Positions 1 to 9,688 are shown, numbered from the stretch's first letter. The stretch: 64,000 bases of DNA from Bacillus halotolerans (GCF_001517105.1 NZ_LPVF01000008.1:62001-126000); one strand, 5' to 3'. A program made the numbers and translations. Notes: generated by a model from the sequence alone, not told the origin.

Positions 1-28
1 CAGAACTGTCTCAGCTCATTCTAATTGT

Positions 29-43
29 TATTATCTGAAAATT
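29..43. promoter_or_regulatory. CodY-box-like site upstream of nupN
   Basis: The 15-mer TATTATCTGAAAATT matches the CodY consensus AATTTTCWGAAAATT at 13 of 15 positions. It lies about 85 bp before the nupN start. CodY repression of the nup (yuf) operon is established in B. subtilis; that this copy works is inference. Confidence 0.6.
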
Positions 44-128
44 TTATCGATTCTAATAATTGAGTGAGGCATCCCATCTCATGACTGACCGGATCAGCTC
101 AGGCCAAATTTTACTGAGGGGTTATATC

Positions 129-1208
129 TTGAATAAACGCAAAATCGGATTGGCGATGTCACTTGTAATCGCAGCGGGCACCATTTTAGGAGCATGCGGA
201 AACAGCGAAAAAAGCAGCGGAAACAGTGAGGGCAAAAACAAATTCAGTGTGGCGATGGTCACCGACATTGGCGGGGTGGATGACAAATCCTTTAACCAAT
301 CAGCATGGGAAGGCATCCAAGCCTTCGGTAAAGATAATGGTCTGGAAAAAGGAAAAAACGGATACGACTACCTGCAATCTAAATCAGATGCAGATTATAC
401 AACAAACTTAAATAAATTAGCGCGTGAGAATTTCAACTTGATCTATGGCGTTGGTTATTTGATGGAAGATTCAATCAGTGAAATCGCCGATCAGCGCAAA
501 AATACAAACTTTGCGATTATTGACGCAGTCGTCGATAAAGACAACGTCGCAAGCATTACGTTTAAAGAGCAGGAAGGCTCATTTCTCGTCGGAGTGGCCG
601 CAGCCTTAACAAGCAAATCAGGAAAAATCGGATTTGTGGGCGGCATGGAATCCGAGTTAATCAAAAAATTCGAAGTCGGCTTCCGTGCAGGGGTTCAGGC
701 CGTAAAACCTGACGCAACTGTCCAGGTGAAGTATGCGGGCGGATTCGATAAAGCGGACGTTGGAAAAGCAACTGCCGAGAGCATGTATAAATCAGGCGTT
801 GATGTAATTTACCACTCCGCAGGCGCCACCGGCACAGGTGTCTTTACAGAAGCCAAGAACCTGAAAAAAGAAGACCCGAAGCGTGATGTTTGGGTGATCG
901 GAGTCGATAAAGATCAATACGCAGAAGGCCAAGTAGAAGGAACAGACGATAATGTCACCCTTACTTCCATGGTCAAAAAGGTTGATACAGCAGTTGAAGA
1001 TTTAACGAAGAAAGCAAGCGAAGGCAAATTCCCCGGCGGAGAAACGCTGACATACGGACTTGATCAAGACGGAGTCGGCATTTCTTCCTCTAAACAAAAC
1101 CTATCGGATGATGTAATCAAAGCAGTTGATGAGTGGAAGAAAAAAATCATCGACGGATTAGAAGTGCCGGGAACAGAGAAAGAGCTGAAAAATTTCAAAG
1201 CTGAATAA
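129..1208 (+). CDS. nupN: Nucleoside ABC transporter, substrate-binding lipoprotein NupN
   Basis: Lipid-anchored binding protein of the guanosine/nucleoside importer NupNOPQ, 359 aa, BMP/TmpC (PnrA-like) family. It starts with a basic n-region (NKRK) and hydrophobic core, followed by lipobox LGAC with the lipidated Cys at residue 23, so it sits on the outer face of the membrane. The family signature [14 protein letters not shown] follows at about residues 44-57. I chose the TTG at 129 because GAGGGG (116-121) precedes it by 7 nt; an upstream in-frame TTG at 60 has no ribosome site and would bury the signal peptide. It is first in an operon with the ATPase and two permeases, separated from them by a hairpin. 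The CodY-like box lies upstream. Confidence 0.93.
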   Translation: MNKRKIGLAMSLVIAAGTILGACGNSEKSSGNSEGKNKFSVAMVTDIGGVDDKSFNQSAWEGIQAFGKDNGLEKGKNGYDYLQSKSDADYTTNLNKLARENFNLIYGVGYLMEDSISEIADQRKNTNFAIIDAVVDKDNVASITFKEQEGSFLVGVAAALTSKSGKIGFVGGMESELIKKFEVGFRAGVQAVKPDATVQVKYAGGFDKADVGKATAESMYKSGVDVIYHSAGATGTGVFTEAKNLKKEDPKRDVWVIGVDKDQYAEGQVEGTDDNVTLTSMVKKVDTAVEDLTKKASEGKFPGGETLTYGLDQDGVGISSSKQNLSDDVIKAVDEWKKKIIDGLEVPGTEKELKNFKAE

Positions 1209-1216
1209 GAATCGCG

Positions 1217-1250
1217 GGGATAAGGAGAAGAGCCCTTATCCCTTGTTTTT
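1217..1250 (+). terminator. Attenuator-type terminator between nupN and nupO
   Basis: A perfect 9-bp stem (GGGATAAGG with CCTTATCCC, 8-nt loop) is followed by TTGTTTTT. A partial terminator here would let the binding protein be made in excess over the membrane complex, a common ABC-importer arrangement; that role is inferred. Confidence 0.8.
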
Positions 1251-1340
1251 CTTTCAGAGCAAAGCTGCACATGTCCTTGCGGCTTTGCTATTGCCAGTCT
1301 CTTATTTAAAAGCATCTTGAAAAAAGGAGCGGTCAATTCT

Positions 1341-2873
1341 GTGGAATATGTCATTGAAATGCTCAATATACGCAAGGAGTTTCCCGGTATCGTCGCAAAT
1401 GACAACATTAATCTTCAGGTCAAAAAAGGCGAAATCCACGCGCTGCTCGGTGAAAACGGAGCGGGCAAATCAACTTTGATGAACGTCCTTTTCGGGCTTT
1501 ATCAGCCAGAAAAGGGAGAAATTCGGGTCCGCGGTGAGAAGGTGCACATCAACAGCCCGAACAAAGCGAATGATCTCGGAATCGGCATGGTGCATCAGCA
1601 TTTTATGCTTGTCGATACATTTACAGTTGCTGAAAACATTATTCTCGGGAAGGAGCCGAAAAAGCTCGGGCGGATTGACCGAAAACGGGCTGTCCGAGAG
1701 GTTCAGGACATTTCCGACCGATACGGACTTCAAATTAATCCCGAGGCAAAAGTAGCTGACATATCCGTCGGCATGCAGCAGCGTGCAGAAATTTTAAAAA
1801 CCCTCTACCGCGGGGCTGACATTCTGATTTTTGATGAACCGACAGCTGTGCTGACGCCTCATGAAATCAAAGAGCTCATTCAAATCATGAAGAACCTCGT
1901 CAATGAGGGAAAATCAATTATTTTAATTACCCATAAACTGAAAGAAATCATGGTTGTTTGTGACCGCGTTACCATTATCCGCAAAGGAAAAGGCATCAAA
2001 TCACTGGATGTCCGGGATACAAATCAAGACGAGCTCGCCAGTCTGATGGTCGGACGCGAGGTATCGTTCAAAACAGAAAAAAAAGCGGCTCAGCCGGGAT
2101 CTGAAGTGCTGGCGATTGACAGAATCACTGTAAAAGATACTCGCGGAGTAGAAGCTGTAAGGAATTTATCGCTTTCTGTCAATGCCGGAGAAATTGTCGG
2201 CATAGCCGGCGTTGACGGAAACGGACAGTCAGAGCTGATTGAAGCGATTACAGGACTCCGAAAAACGGAGTCTGGAACTATTTCCTTAAACGGAAAACAG
2301 ATACAAAACCTGTCGCCGAGAAAAGTAACGGAATCCGGAATCGGGCATATTCCACAGGACCGCCATAAACACGGCCTCGTTTTGGATTTTCCGATCGGTG
2401 AGAATATCGTGCTCCAAAGCTATTACAAAAAGCCTTATTCAGCATTCGGTGTTTTACATAAAGGCGAAATGTATAAGAAAGCACGCAGCCTGATCAGTGA
2501 GTACGATGTCAGAACCCCCGATGAATATACACACGCGCGGGCATTGTCAGGCGGAAACCAGCAAAAAGCAATTATCGGAAGGGAAATTGACCGAAATCCT
2601 GACTTGTTAATCGCCGCCCAGCCGACTCGCGGTCTTGATGTCGGAGCGATTGAATTTGTCCATAAAAAACTCATTGAACAGCGTGATGCCGGAAAAGCCG
2701 TTCTTCTTCTATCGTTTGAGCTGGATGAAATCATGAATCTCAGTGACAGAATCGCCGTCATTTTTGAAGGCAGCATCATATCCAGCGTCAATCCGCTGGA
2801 TACGACTGAGCAAGAGCTCGGCCTCTTGATGGCGGGAAGCACGCAAAAGGAAGCGGGGAAAGCAAATGGTTAA
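1341..2873 (+). CDS. nupO: Nucleoside ABC transporter, duplicated ATPase NupO
   Basis: Cytoplasmic ATPase of the nucleoside importer, 510 aa, with two ABC cassettes fused in tandem as in sugar/nucleoside importers (RbsA-like). The N-terminal cassette has Walker A GENGAGKS, signature SVGMQQR and Walker B ILIFDEPTAV. The C-terminal cassette has a degenerate Walker A region (GVDGNGQSE), signature LSGGNQQK and LLIAAQPTRGLD. The GTG at 1341 follows AAAAGGAGCGG (1322-1332); the longer in-frame TTG at 1317 has no ribosome site. The 3' end overlaps nupP by 8 nt, which implies translational coupling. Confidence 0.93.
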   Translation: MEYVIEMLNIRKEFPGIVANDNINLQVKKGEIHALLGENGAGKSTLMNVLFGLYQPEKGEIRVRGEKVHINSPNKANDLGIGMVHQHFMLVDTFTVAENIILGKEPKKLGRIDRKRAVREVQDISDRYGLQINPEAKVADISVGMQQRAEILKTLYRGADILIFDEPTAVLTPHEIKELIQIMKNLVNEGKSIILITHKLKEIMVVCDRVTIIRKGKGIKSLDVRDTNQDELASLMVGREVSFKTEKKAAQPGSEVLAIDRITVKDTRGVEAVRNLSLSVNAGEIVGIAGVDGNGQSELIEAITGLRKTESGTISLNGKQIQNLSPRKVTESGIGHIPQDRHKHGLVLDFPIGENIVLQSYYKKPYSAFGVLHKGEMYKKARSLISEYDVRTPDEYTHARALSGGNQQKAIIGREIDRNPDLLIAAQPTRGLDVGAIEFVHKKLIEQRDAGKAVLLLSFELDEIMNLSDRIAVIFEGSIISSVNPLDTTEQELGLLMAGSTQKEAGKANG

Positions 2874-3912
2874 ACGACTCTCTCATTTACTCATGCCGCT
2901 CATTGCAATCATGCTCGGCTTGCTGGCTGGCGCACTTATTATGCTTGCGAGCGGATACAGTGTGATCAGCGGCTATTCCGCTTTATGGAATGGAATATTT
3001 GGAGAAATCTATTACATCGGGGAAACCGTCCGGCAGATTACACCTTATATTTTATCCGGATTAGCTGTTGCTTTCGCGTTCCGAACCGGGCTTTTCAATA
3101 TCGGGGTAGAGGGACAGCTTCTAGTGGGCTGGACAGCTGCCGTTTGGGTCGGAACGGTGTTTGACGGACCGGCATATATTCATATACCGCTTGCACTGAT
3201 CACAGCGGCTGCAGCAGGCGGTTTATGGGGATTTATTCCCGGCTTTTTAAAAGCACGGTTCTATGTTCATGAGGTCATTGTCACCATTATGATGAATTAT
3301 ATCGCGCTGCATATGACCAATTATTTGATTTCAAAAGTCATGACAGACAATCAGGATAAGACGGAAAAAATTCACGAATCGGCCTCACTGCGCTCGCCGT
3401 TTCTTGAGCAGCTTACGGATTATTCAAGGCTTCACTGGGGGATCGTCATCGCCCTTCTCGCAGCTGTTGTTATGTGGTTTATGATTAACAAAACAACGAA
3501 AGGCTTTGAGCTTCGGGCAGTCGGATTCAATCAGCACGCGTCCCAGTACGCCGGTATGAGTGTGCGGAAGAATATTATGACCTCCATGCTCATTTCAGGA
3601 GCTTTTGCAGGCCTTGCAGGCGCCATGGAAGGTCTGGGAACGTTTGAATACGCAGCTGTCAAAGGCGCATTTACAGGCGTCGGCTTTGACGGTATTGCCG
3701 TCGCTCTTCTGGGCGGGAACACTGCGGTCGGTGTTGTGCTTGCGGCAGCTTTGCTTGGCGGCCTCAAAATCGGGGCATTAAATATGCCAATTGAATCAGG
3801 CGTACCTTCTGAGGTTGTCGATATTGTGATTGCCATTATCATTCTGTTTGTTGCTTCAAGCTATGCCATTCGTTTTGTCGCGGATAAATTGAAGAAAAAG
3901 GGGGCGAACTAA
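2866..3912 (+). CDS. nupP: Nucleoside ABC transporter permease NupP
   Basis: Integral membrane permease, 348 aa, BPD_transp_2 family. Multiple hydrophobic segments are visible, beginning at residues 8-30 (LMPLIAIMLGLLAGALIML). The family-typical patch FNIGVEGQ is at about residues 77-84 and a cytoplasmic loop with GFELRAVGFN near residue 210. The ATG lies inside the end of nupO (8-nt overlap) and the gene stops immediately before the GTG of nupQ. It forms the channel with NupQ and is driven by NupO. Confidence 0.92.
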   Translation: MVKRLSHLLMPLIAIMLGLLAGALIMLASGYSVISGYSALWNGIFGEIYYIGETVRQITPYILSGLAVAFAFRTGLFNIGVEGQLLVGWTAAVWVGTVFDGPAYIHIPLALITAAAAGGLWGFIPGFLKARFYVHEVIVTIMMNYIALHMTNYLISKVMTDNQDKTEKIHESASLRSPFLEQLTDYSRLHWGIVIALLAAVVMWFMINKTTKGFELRAVGFNQHASQYAGMSVRKNIMTSMLISGAFAGLAGAMEGLGTFEYAAVKGAFTGVGFDGIAVALLGGNTAVGVVLAAALLGGLKIGALNMPIESGVPSEVVDIVIAIIILFVASSYAIRFVADKLKKKGAN

Positions 3913-4872
3913 GTGGACTTTCTGCAGATTGTATCAATCATTGTCCCTGCCACACTCGTATACGCAGCCCCGCTTATTTTAACCGCTCTCGGCGGCGTAT
4001 TTTCCGAGAGATCAGGCGTCGTCAATATCGGCCTTGAAGGCCTCATGATTATCGGAGCATTCACCAGTGTTTTATTCAATTTATTTTTAGGCCCTGAATT
4101 GGGAGCCGCAGCACCTTGGCTTTCGCTCATTGCCGCTATGGCAGCCGGCGCGCTGTTTTCACTGATTCACGCGGCAGCGGCGATATCGTTTCGCGCTGAT
4201 CAGACAGTCAGCGGCGTCGCCATTAATATGCTGGCGCTTGGGGCTACTTTATTTATCGTAAAGCTGATTTACGGAAAAGCGCAAACTGACAAAATTCCCG
4301 AGCCTTTTTATAAAACAAGTATTCCCGGCTTGAGCGACATCCCCGTATTGGGAAAAATCTTCTTTTCAGATGTCTATTATACGTCTATTCTCGCAATTGT
4401 CCTGGCCTTTATTTCGTGGTTTATCTTGTTTAAAACCCCGTTCGGCCTCCGTATTCGTTCCGTCGGAGAACATCCGATGGCGGCCGATACTATGGGGATC
4501 AATGTTTACAAAATGCGCTATATCGGCGTGATGATCAGCGGATTGTTCGGCGGCCTCGGGGGCGGCGTATATGCGTCAACGATTGCTCTCGACTTTACGC
4601 ACTCTACCATTTCCGGGCAAGGCTTTATCGCACTCGCCGCCCTTGTATTCGGAAAATGGCATCCGATCGGCGCACTCGGCGCTGCCCTGTTTTTCGGATT
4701 CGCGCAAAGCTTAAGCATTATCGGCTCACTGCTCCCTCTTTTTAAGGACATACCGAATGTATATATGCTGATTGCCCCTTACGTATTAACCATTCTCGCC
4801 TTAACCGGCTTTATCGGGCGCGCAGATGGGCCAAAAGCAAATGGTGTGCCTTATATCAAAGGAAAACGGTAA
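3913..4872 (+). CDS. nupQ: Nucleoside ABC transporter permease NupQ
   Basis: Second permease of the nucleoside importer, 319 aa, same family as NupP. It has about eight to nine hydrophobic stretches, the matching VNIGLEGLM motif at about residues 36-44 and the loop GLRIRSVGEHPMAAD. The GTG start abuts the nupP TAA with no gap, so translation is probably coupled; no separate strong ribosome site is needed. It is the last gene of the operon and is followed by a terminator. Confidence 0.92.
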   Translation: MDFLQIVSIIVPATLVYAAPLILTALGGVFSERSGVVNIGLEGLMIIGAFTSVLFNLFLGPELGAAAPWLSLIAAMAAGALFSLIHAAAAISFRADQTVSGVAINMLALGATLFIVKLIYGKAQTDKIPEPFYKTSIPGLSDIPVLGKIFFSDVYYTSILAIVLAFISWFILFKTPFGLRIRSVGEHPMAADTMGINVYKMRYIGVMISGLFGGLGGGVYASTIALDFTHSTISGQGFIALAALVFGKWHPIGALGAALFFGFAQSLSIIGSLLPLFKDIPNVYMLIAPYVLTILALTGFIGRADGPKANGVPYIKGKR

Positions 4873-4879
4873 CCATATC

Positions 4880-4909
4880 TCCCTGGGAAGCGGCTTCTCA
4901 GGGATTTTT
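4880..4909 (+). terminator. Terminator of the nup operon
   Basis: Inverted repeat TCCCTGGGAAGC / GCTTCTCAGGGA (one G-T pair, inner pairs probably open as loop) followed by five T, 8 nt after the nupQ stop. Confidence 0.8.
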
Positions 4910-4973
4910 CCTGCTCCAAAATACCCAATTATTTTAGTTGTTTATTAATTATTTAACTTAAAAAAATATTCTT

Positions 4974-4987
4974 TGTTAGCGCTTTCT
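4974..4987. promoter_or_regulatory. cre-like CcpA site upstream of maeN
   Basis: TGTTAGCGCTTTCT resembles the catabolite-response element (TGAAARCGCTTTCW) with two deviations. It lies about 40 bp before the maeN start, within the expected promoter region. Function is inferred from the sequence only. Confidence 0.4.
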
Positions 4988-5025
4988 TGTAGACTGTAAC
5001 AAACAATACATGGGGGTGTATGACA

Positions 5026-6372
5026 ATGGGAGCAATTCACAAAACAGAGGAAGTTTTACCTGAGCACAAAGACACACAGGAGAAAAGCCTGTTTAAGAAA
5101 ATATGGACTTGGGAAATCGGCGTGATTCCTCTCCCATTATATACAGCATTAGCTGTCATTATTATTCTTGCGGCCTATTACAACGAGCTGCCTGCAAACA
5201 TGCTGGGCGGTTTTGCCATCATTATGATTTTAGGTGTCTTTCTTGGCGATATCGGCCAGCGGATTCCGATTTTAAAGGATATTGGCGGTCCTGCTATTTT
5301 ATCTTTGTTTGTGCCATCTTTTTTAGTTTTTTATAATGTGTTGAATCCATCATCATTAGATGCTGTAACCAATTTAATGAAAACGTCTAACTTTCTTTAT
5401 TTCTATATCGCTTGTCTTGTTGTAGGAAGCATTCTTGGAATGAACAGAACTGTTTTAATACAGGGATTCATCAGAATGTTCGTTCCTTTAGTAGCGGGCA
5501 CAATTGCGGCGGTTGCGGCCGGCGTGCTCGTCGGATTCATCTTCGGCTACAGTGCCTATGATTCCTTTTTCTTTGTCGTTGTGCCGATTATTGCCGGGGG
5601 AATAGGGGAAGGAATTTTGCCGCTCTCGATTGCTTATTCGCAAATATTGGGGTCTTCCGCTGATGTGTATGTGTCGCAGCTGGTTCCTGCCGCTATCATT
5701 GGAAACGTTTTTGCTATTATCTGTGCTGCTTTAATGAAAAAACTGGGCGAAAAACGTCCTGACCTAAACGGCAATGGGCGTCTCGTCAAATCTAAGAAAG
5801 CGAACGATATTTTCAATCAAAAAGAGGCTGAAGCTAAAATTGACTTTAAACTGATGGGAGCCGGAGTCCTGCTCGCTTGTACGTTTTTTATTTTCGGCGG
5901 TTTACTGGAGAAATTTATCTTCATACCGGGCGCTATTTTAATGATTATTTCAGCAGCTGCAATCAAATATGCAAATATCCTTCCGAAAAAAATGGAGGAT
6001 GGCGCATACCAGCTTTATAAGTTTATTTCATCAAGCTTTACATGGCCGCTTATGGTAGGCCTCGGGATTCTCTTTATCCCTTTAGATGACGTGGCGTCTG
6101 TGATATCTATTCCGTTTGTCATCATTTGTATTTCAGTTGTCGTTGCCATGATTTCTTCCGGATATTTTGTAGGCAAGCTGATGAACATGTACCCTGTTGA
6201 ATCCGCAATCGTTACCTGCTGTCACAGCGGTCTCGGCGGAACGGGAGATGTCGCCATTTTGTCCGCTTCAGGAAGAATGGGCCTTATGCCATTCGCCCAA
6301 ATTTCTACCCGCCTCGGCGGAGCTGGAACTGTCATTTGCGCGACGATTTTACTTCGCTTTTTCACTTCATAA
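5026..6372 (+). CDS. maeN: Na+/malate symporter MaeN
   Basis: Membrane carrier taking up malate with sodium, 448 aa, 2-hydroxycarboxylate transporter (CitS/MleP) family. About eleven to twelve hydrophobic segments are visible. The family's glycine-rich signatures are present: GGIGEGILPLSIAYSQ near residue 190 and HSGLGGTGDVAI near residue 405, which flank re-entrant substrate loops. The ATG at 5026 is preferred over the in-frame ATG at 5020 because GGGGGTG (5012-5018) is 7-8 nt upstream of the former and almost touches the latter. In B. subtilis the gene is induced by malate through MalK/MalR; those regulators would lie outside the window to the left. Confidence 0.93.
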   Translation: MGAIHKTEEVLPEHKDTQEKSLFKKIWTWEIGVIPLPLYTALAVIIILAAYYNELPANMLGGFAIIMILGVFLGDIGQRIPILKDIGGPAILSLFVPSFLVFYNVLNPSSLDAVTNLMKTSNFLYFYIACLVVGSILGMNRTVLIQGFIRMFVPLVAGTIAAVAAGVLVGFIFGYSAYDSFFFVVVPIIAGGIGEGILPLSIAYSQILGSSADVYVSQLVPAAIIGNVFAIICAALMKKLGEKRPDLNGNGRLVKSKKANDIFNQKEAEAKIDFKLMGAGVLLACTFFIFGGLLEKFIFIPGAILMIISAAAIKYANILPKKMEDGAYQLYKFISSSFTWPLMVGLGILFIPLDDVASVISIPFVIICISVVVAMISSGYFVGKLMNMYPVESAIVTCCHSGLGGTGDVAILSASGRMGLMPFAQISTRLGGAGTVICATILLRFFTS

Positions 6373-6375
6373 TCA

Positions 6376-6412
6376 GAAAAAGAGTTCCGTCTAAGACGGA
6401 ACTCTTTTTTAT
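6376..6412. terminator. Bidirectional terminator between maeN and yufS
   Basis: Perfect 11-bp stem AGAGTTCCGTC / GACGGAACTCT (6381-6391, 6395-6405), loop TAA, with a T-run on the right and an A-run on the left. It serves maeN on the plus strand and yufS on the minus strand. Confidence 0.9.
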
Positions 6413-6627
6413 TTAGTCACAATCCGCATATACTCCCTGGGCCCAAACGGCCTATCCTTAGATTCCGCCTCACTCATTTTAGTTGACAGGTGGTGCTCCA
6501 ATAAATACAGTTCCCAATCATCATTGTCTGCCACACGGGCACGGCCGTCATATTGATTCAGCATGAATGCCCCTGCACATATCGAGCAGAATAAACCTGA
6601 GCACATAAGGACCTTTCTCTTCACCAT
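6409..6627 (-). CDS. yufS: Small hypothetical protein YufS
   Basis: 72 aa, function unknown. It has a short basic start (MVKRK) followed by a hydrophobic stretch with two Cys (VLMCSGLFCSICAGAFML), looking like a membrane anchor or signal peptide, then a charged tail. The start is supported by AAGGAG about 7 nt upstream (6634-6639 on this strand). The gene is convergent with maeN, sharing its terminator, and divergent from mrpA. The name comes from its position and size in B. subtilis. Confidence 0.7.
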   Translation of the reverse strand: MVKRKVLMCSGLFCSICAGAFMLNQYDGRARVADNDDWELYLLEHHLSTKMSEAESKDRPFGPREYMRIVTK

Positions 6628-6792
6628 GATCAGCTCCTTACATACAGCTTGATCAGGAGCGATTTTAAATATACAAATGACCTGATTTTTGTTAAACTTA
6701 TTTTAAGGTCAAAAGAACTTGTAAAATTCATTCGCGGCAGGTTGAAGCATGGCGGCTTCCAAAAAAGTGCGATATAATTTGGACTGGGTCGT

Positions 6793-6820
6793 TTGACCGT
6801 ATATTCTAATGATTTATACA
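6793..6820 (+). promoter_or_regulatory. Candidate sigma-A promoter of the mrp operon
   Basis: TTGACC (6793-6798), 16-bp spacer, TATACA (6815-6820), about 40 bp before the mrpA start. A second -10-like TATAAT lies at 6773-6778 without a good -35. Either could start the operon. Confidence 0.4.
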
Positions 6821-6858
6821 TAGAACAGGTTTCAATTAAAGAAAAGGAGGTCTTGTCT

Positions 6859-9264
6859 TTGCAGCTCTTACATTTTGCTATTTTATCGCCTTTTGTATTT
6901 GCTTTTATCATTCCCTTTCTGGCAAAATACGCAAAAAGAGTGCATACGGGCTGGTTTGTTCTGATCCTGCCCGTCTTGCTGTTTATATACTTTCTTCCAA
7001 TGATCAGAATGACTCAGTCGGGAGAAACATTACGATCGGTATTGGAGTGGATTCCTTCATTAGGCATTAACTTTACCGTTTATGTAGACGGTCTCGGACT
7101 GCTATTCGCCTTACTGATAACAGGGATCGGCTCGTTGGTCACTCTTTACAGTATTTTTTATTTATCGAAAGAAAAAGAACAGCTTGGGCCTTTTTATGTC
7201 TATTTATTAATGTTCATGGGGGCTATGCTCGGTGTTGTTCTTGTTGACAACGTCATGGTTCTCTACATGTTTTGGGAGCTTACCAGCCTTTCGTCCTTTT
7301 TGCTGATTGGATATTGGTACAAGCGTGAAAAATCTCGCTACGGCGCCGCAAAATCGCTCTTGATTACGGTAAGCGGCGGACTGTGTATGCTGGGAGGATT
7401 CATTCTCCTTTATCTGATCACAGATTCATTCAGTATCAGAGAAATGATCAATCAGGTTCAGTTGATTGCCGGCCATGATCTATTTATTCCGGCGATGATT
7501 TTGATTTTACTAGGCGCATTTACAAAGTCCGCCCAGTTTCCTTTTTACATTTGGCTGCCTGACGCCATGGAAGCGCCGACGCCCGTCAGCGCGTATCTCC
7601 ATTCAGCCACGATGGTCAAAGCGGGAATTTATGTGATTGCAAGATTCAGCCCTATTTTCGCCTTTTCAGCTCAGTGGTTTTGGATTGTTTCTCTCGTCGG
7701 GATTTTCACCATGGTTTGGGGTTCATTCCATGCCGTCAAACAAACCGACTTAAAATCCATTTTGGCGTTTTCAACCGTCAGCCAGCTCGGCATGATCATC
7801 TCGATGCTTGGTGTCAGCGCTGCAGCCCTGCATTACGGCCATACAGAATATTACACAGTTGCCGCCATGGCTGCCATTTTCCATCTCATCAACCATGCTA
7901 CCTTTAAAGGAAGCTTGTTTATGGCAGTCGGCATCATTGATCATGAAACAGGCACGCGGGACGTCAGAAAGCTCGGCGGACTGATGGGGATCATGCCGAT
8001 TACATTTACGATTTCCTTGATTGGCACATTTTCAATGGCTGGTCTCCCGCCGTTTAACGGATTTTTGAGTAAAGAAATGTTTTTCACCAGCATGCTTCGT
8101 GTGACACATGTCGATTTGTTCAACGTACAGACGTGGGGAGCGCTGTTCCCTGTCCTCGCTTGGGCAGGAAGTGTGTTTACATTTATCTACAGCATGAAAC
8201 TGCTGTTTAAAACATTTAAAGGCAATTATCAGCCTGAAAAACTCGAAAAACAGGCTCATGAAGCGCCGATTGGAATGCTCGTATCACCTGTCATTCTTGT
8301 TGCGCTCGCTGTCAGTCTCTTCTTTTTCCCGAATATATTGTCCTACAGCTTGATAGAGCCTGCGATGAATTCAATCTATCCGACACTGCTGGACAGCCAT
8401 GAGAAGTTTCATGTTCATATTTCGCAATGGCACGGGTTTACAGCTGAAGTTCTGATGACACTGGGCATTATCGCTGTCGGTACGATCGGATACTTGACGA
8501 TAAACAAGTGGAAAGGGATCTATAAGCTGTTTCCATCGAAACTCACGCTCAATCGGTTATACGAGAAGCTCCTGACCATCATGGAAAAAGGCTCTTATCG
8601 AGTGACAAAACAATATATGACCGGATTTTTGCGGGATTATCTTCTGTATATCTTCGCTGGATTTATCATTCTGATGAGCGGGGCTCTCGTTTTGAAAGGC
8701 GGATTTTCCTTTACAACTGAGGGTATGGCGAAAATCGGCATATACGAAATGATTCTGACACTTGTCATGATCAGCGCGACAGCGGCGACTGTATTCGCCC
8801 GATCCAGACTGACGGCAATTATTTCACTTGGTGTTGTCGGTTATACGCTTGCATTGTTTTTTGTTATTTTCAGAGCGCCCGATTTGGCTTTGACCCAGCT
8901 GGTCATTGAGACGATTTCCGTCGCCCTGTTTCTGCTTTGTTTCTATCATTTGCCGAAACTGCGGCTGAAAAAGAAAACGAGAACGTTCCGAATGACAAAC
9001 TTTATCATTGCTTTAGGAGTCGGCATTATTGTCACCCTGCTCGGTATTGCATCCTCAAGCCAGCGGACAAAAGACAGTATCGCCTCCTTCTTTACAAAGC
9101 ACAGCCACGATCTTGGCGGAGGAGATAATGTCGTCAATGTCATTCTCGTTGATTTCAGGGGCTTTGATACAATGTTTGAAATTACGGTATTAACGATTGC
9201 CGCTCTCGGCATTTACAGCATGATTAAAACAAAAGTAAAAGAGGAGGGGAAAAGCGGTGAATGA
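6859..9264 (+). CDS. mrpA: Mrp Na+/H+ antiporter subunit A
   Basis: Largest subunit of the multisubunit Mrp antiporter, 801 aa, homologous to NuoL/ND5 of complex I with a C-terminal MrpB-like/NuoJ-like extension. Many transmembrane helices span the protein. Conserved proton-path features include FWELTSLSSFLLIGYW and the Lys/His-rich stretch FPFYIWLPDAMEAPTPVSAYLHSATMV (about residues 228-256, given here only by its key residues W-L-P-D-A and H-S-A-T-M-V). The TTG at 6859 follows AAAAGGAGG (6842-6850) by 8 nt. Mrp confers Na+ and cholate resistance and pH homeostasis in B. subtilis. It overlaps mrpB by 8 nt. Confidence 0.94.
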   Translation: MQLLHFAILSPFVFAFIIPFLAKYAKRVHTGWFVLILPVLLFIYFLPMIRMTQSGETLRSVLEWIPSLGINFTVYVDGLGLLFALLITGIGSLVTLYSIFYLSKEKEQLGPFYVYLLMFMGAMLGVVLVDNVMVLYMFWELTSLSSFLLIGYWYKREKSRYGAAKSLLITVSGGLCMLGGFILLYLITDSFSIREMINQVQLIAGHDLFIPAMILILLGAFTKSAQFPFYIWLPDAMEAPTPVSAYLHSATMVKAGIYVIARFSPIFAFSAQWFWIVSLVGIFTMVWGSFHAVKQTDLKSILAFSTVSQLGMIISMLGVSAAALHYGHTEYYTVAAMAAIFHLINHATFKGSLFMAVGIIDHETGTRDVRKLGGLMGIMPITFTISLIGTFSMAGLPPFNGFLSKEMFFTSMLRVTHVDLFNVQTWGALFPVLAWAGSVFTFIYSMKLLFKTFKGNYQPEKLEKQAHEAPIGMLVSPVILVALAVSLFFFPNILSYSLIEPAMNSIYPTLLDSHEKFHVHISQWHGFTAEVLMTLGIIAVGTIGYLTINKWKGIYKLFPSKLTLNRLYEKLLTIMEKGSYRVTKQYMTGFLRDYLLYIFAGFIILMSGALVLKGGFSFTTEGMAKIGIYEMILTLVMISATAATVFARSRLTAIISLGVVGYTLALFFVIFRAPDLALTQLVIETISVALFLLCFYHLPKLRLKKKTRTFRMTNFIIALGVGIIVTLLGIASSSQRTKDSIASFFTKHSHDLGGGDNVVNVILVDFRGFDTMFEITVLTIAALGIYSMIKTKVKEEGKSGE

Positions 9265-9688
9265 ACAAAAAACAAATGACTTGATTCTTCAAACCGTGAC
9301 AAAGCTTGTATCCTTTATCATTTTGCTTTTCTCTTTCTATTTATTTTTATCGGGGCATAACGCCCCTGGAGGAGGCTTTGTCGGCGGACTGATCACGTCC
9401 TCTTCCATCGTTCTATTGCTCTTGGCTTATGATTTAAAAACCGTGCGTTCCATTTTGCCGGTTAATTTCATTTACGTCGCGGGAGCCGGTCTTCTGCTCG
9501 CTGTCTTAACAGGAGTTGGCTCCTTTGTCTTCGGGGCGCCCTTCTTAACCCACACATTCGGTTACTTTCATCTGCCGATTTTAGGGAAAACGGAGCTTGC
9601 CACGGCGACGCTTTTTGATTTAGGTGTTTATCTTGTTGTCGTAGGCATTACGATGACCATTATTCAAACGATTGGAGAGGAAGAATAA
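9257..9688 (+). CDS. mrpB: Mrp Na+/H+ antiporter subunit B
   Basis: 143 aa membrane subunit with four hydrophobic segments and the MrpB/MnhB signature SGHNAPGGGFVGGL near residues 34-47. The GTG start at 9257 lies inside the end of mrpA, after GAGGAGGGG (9241-9249). Its TAA overlaps the mrpC ATG (TAATG). It is part of the Mrp complex in the cytoplasmic membrane. Confidence 0.93.
   Translation: MNEQKTNDLILQTVTKLVSFIILLFSFYLFLSGHNAPGGGFVGGLITSSSIVLLLLAYDLKTVRSILPVNFIYVAGAGLLLAVLTGVGSFVFGAPFLTHTFGYFHLPILGKTELATATLFDLGVYLVVVGITMTIIQTIGEEE

Noticed and set aside
6630-6911. 93-codon minus-strand frame upstream of mrpA
   Set aside because: It lies across the mrp promoter and the mrpA start and has no ribosome site.
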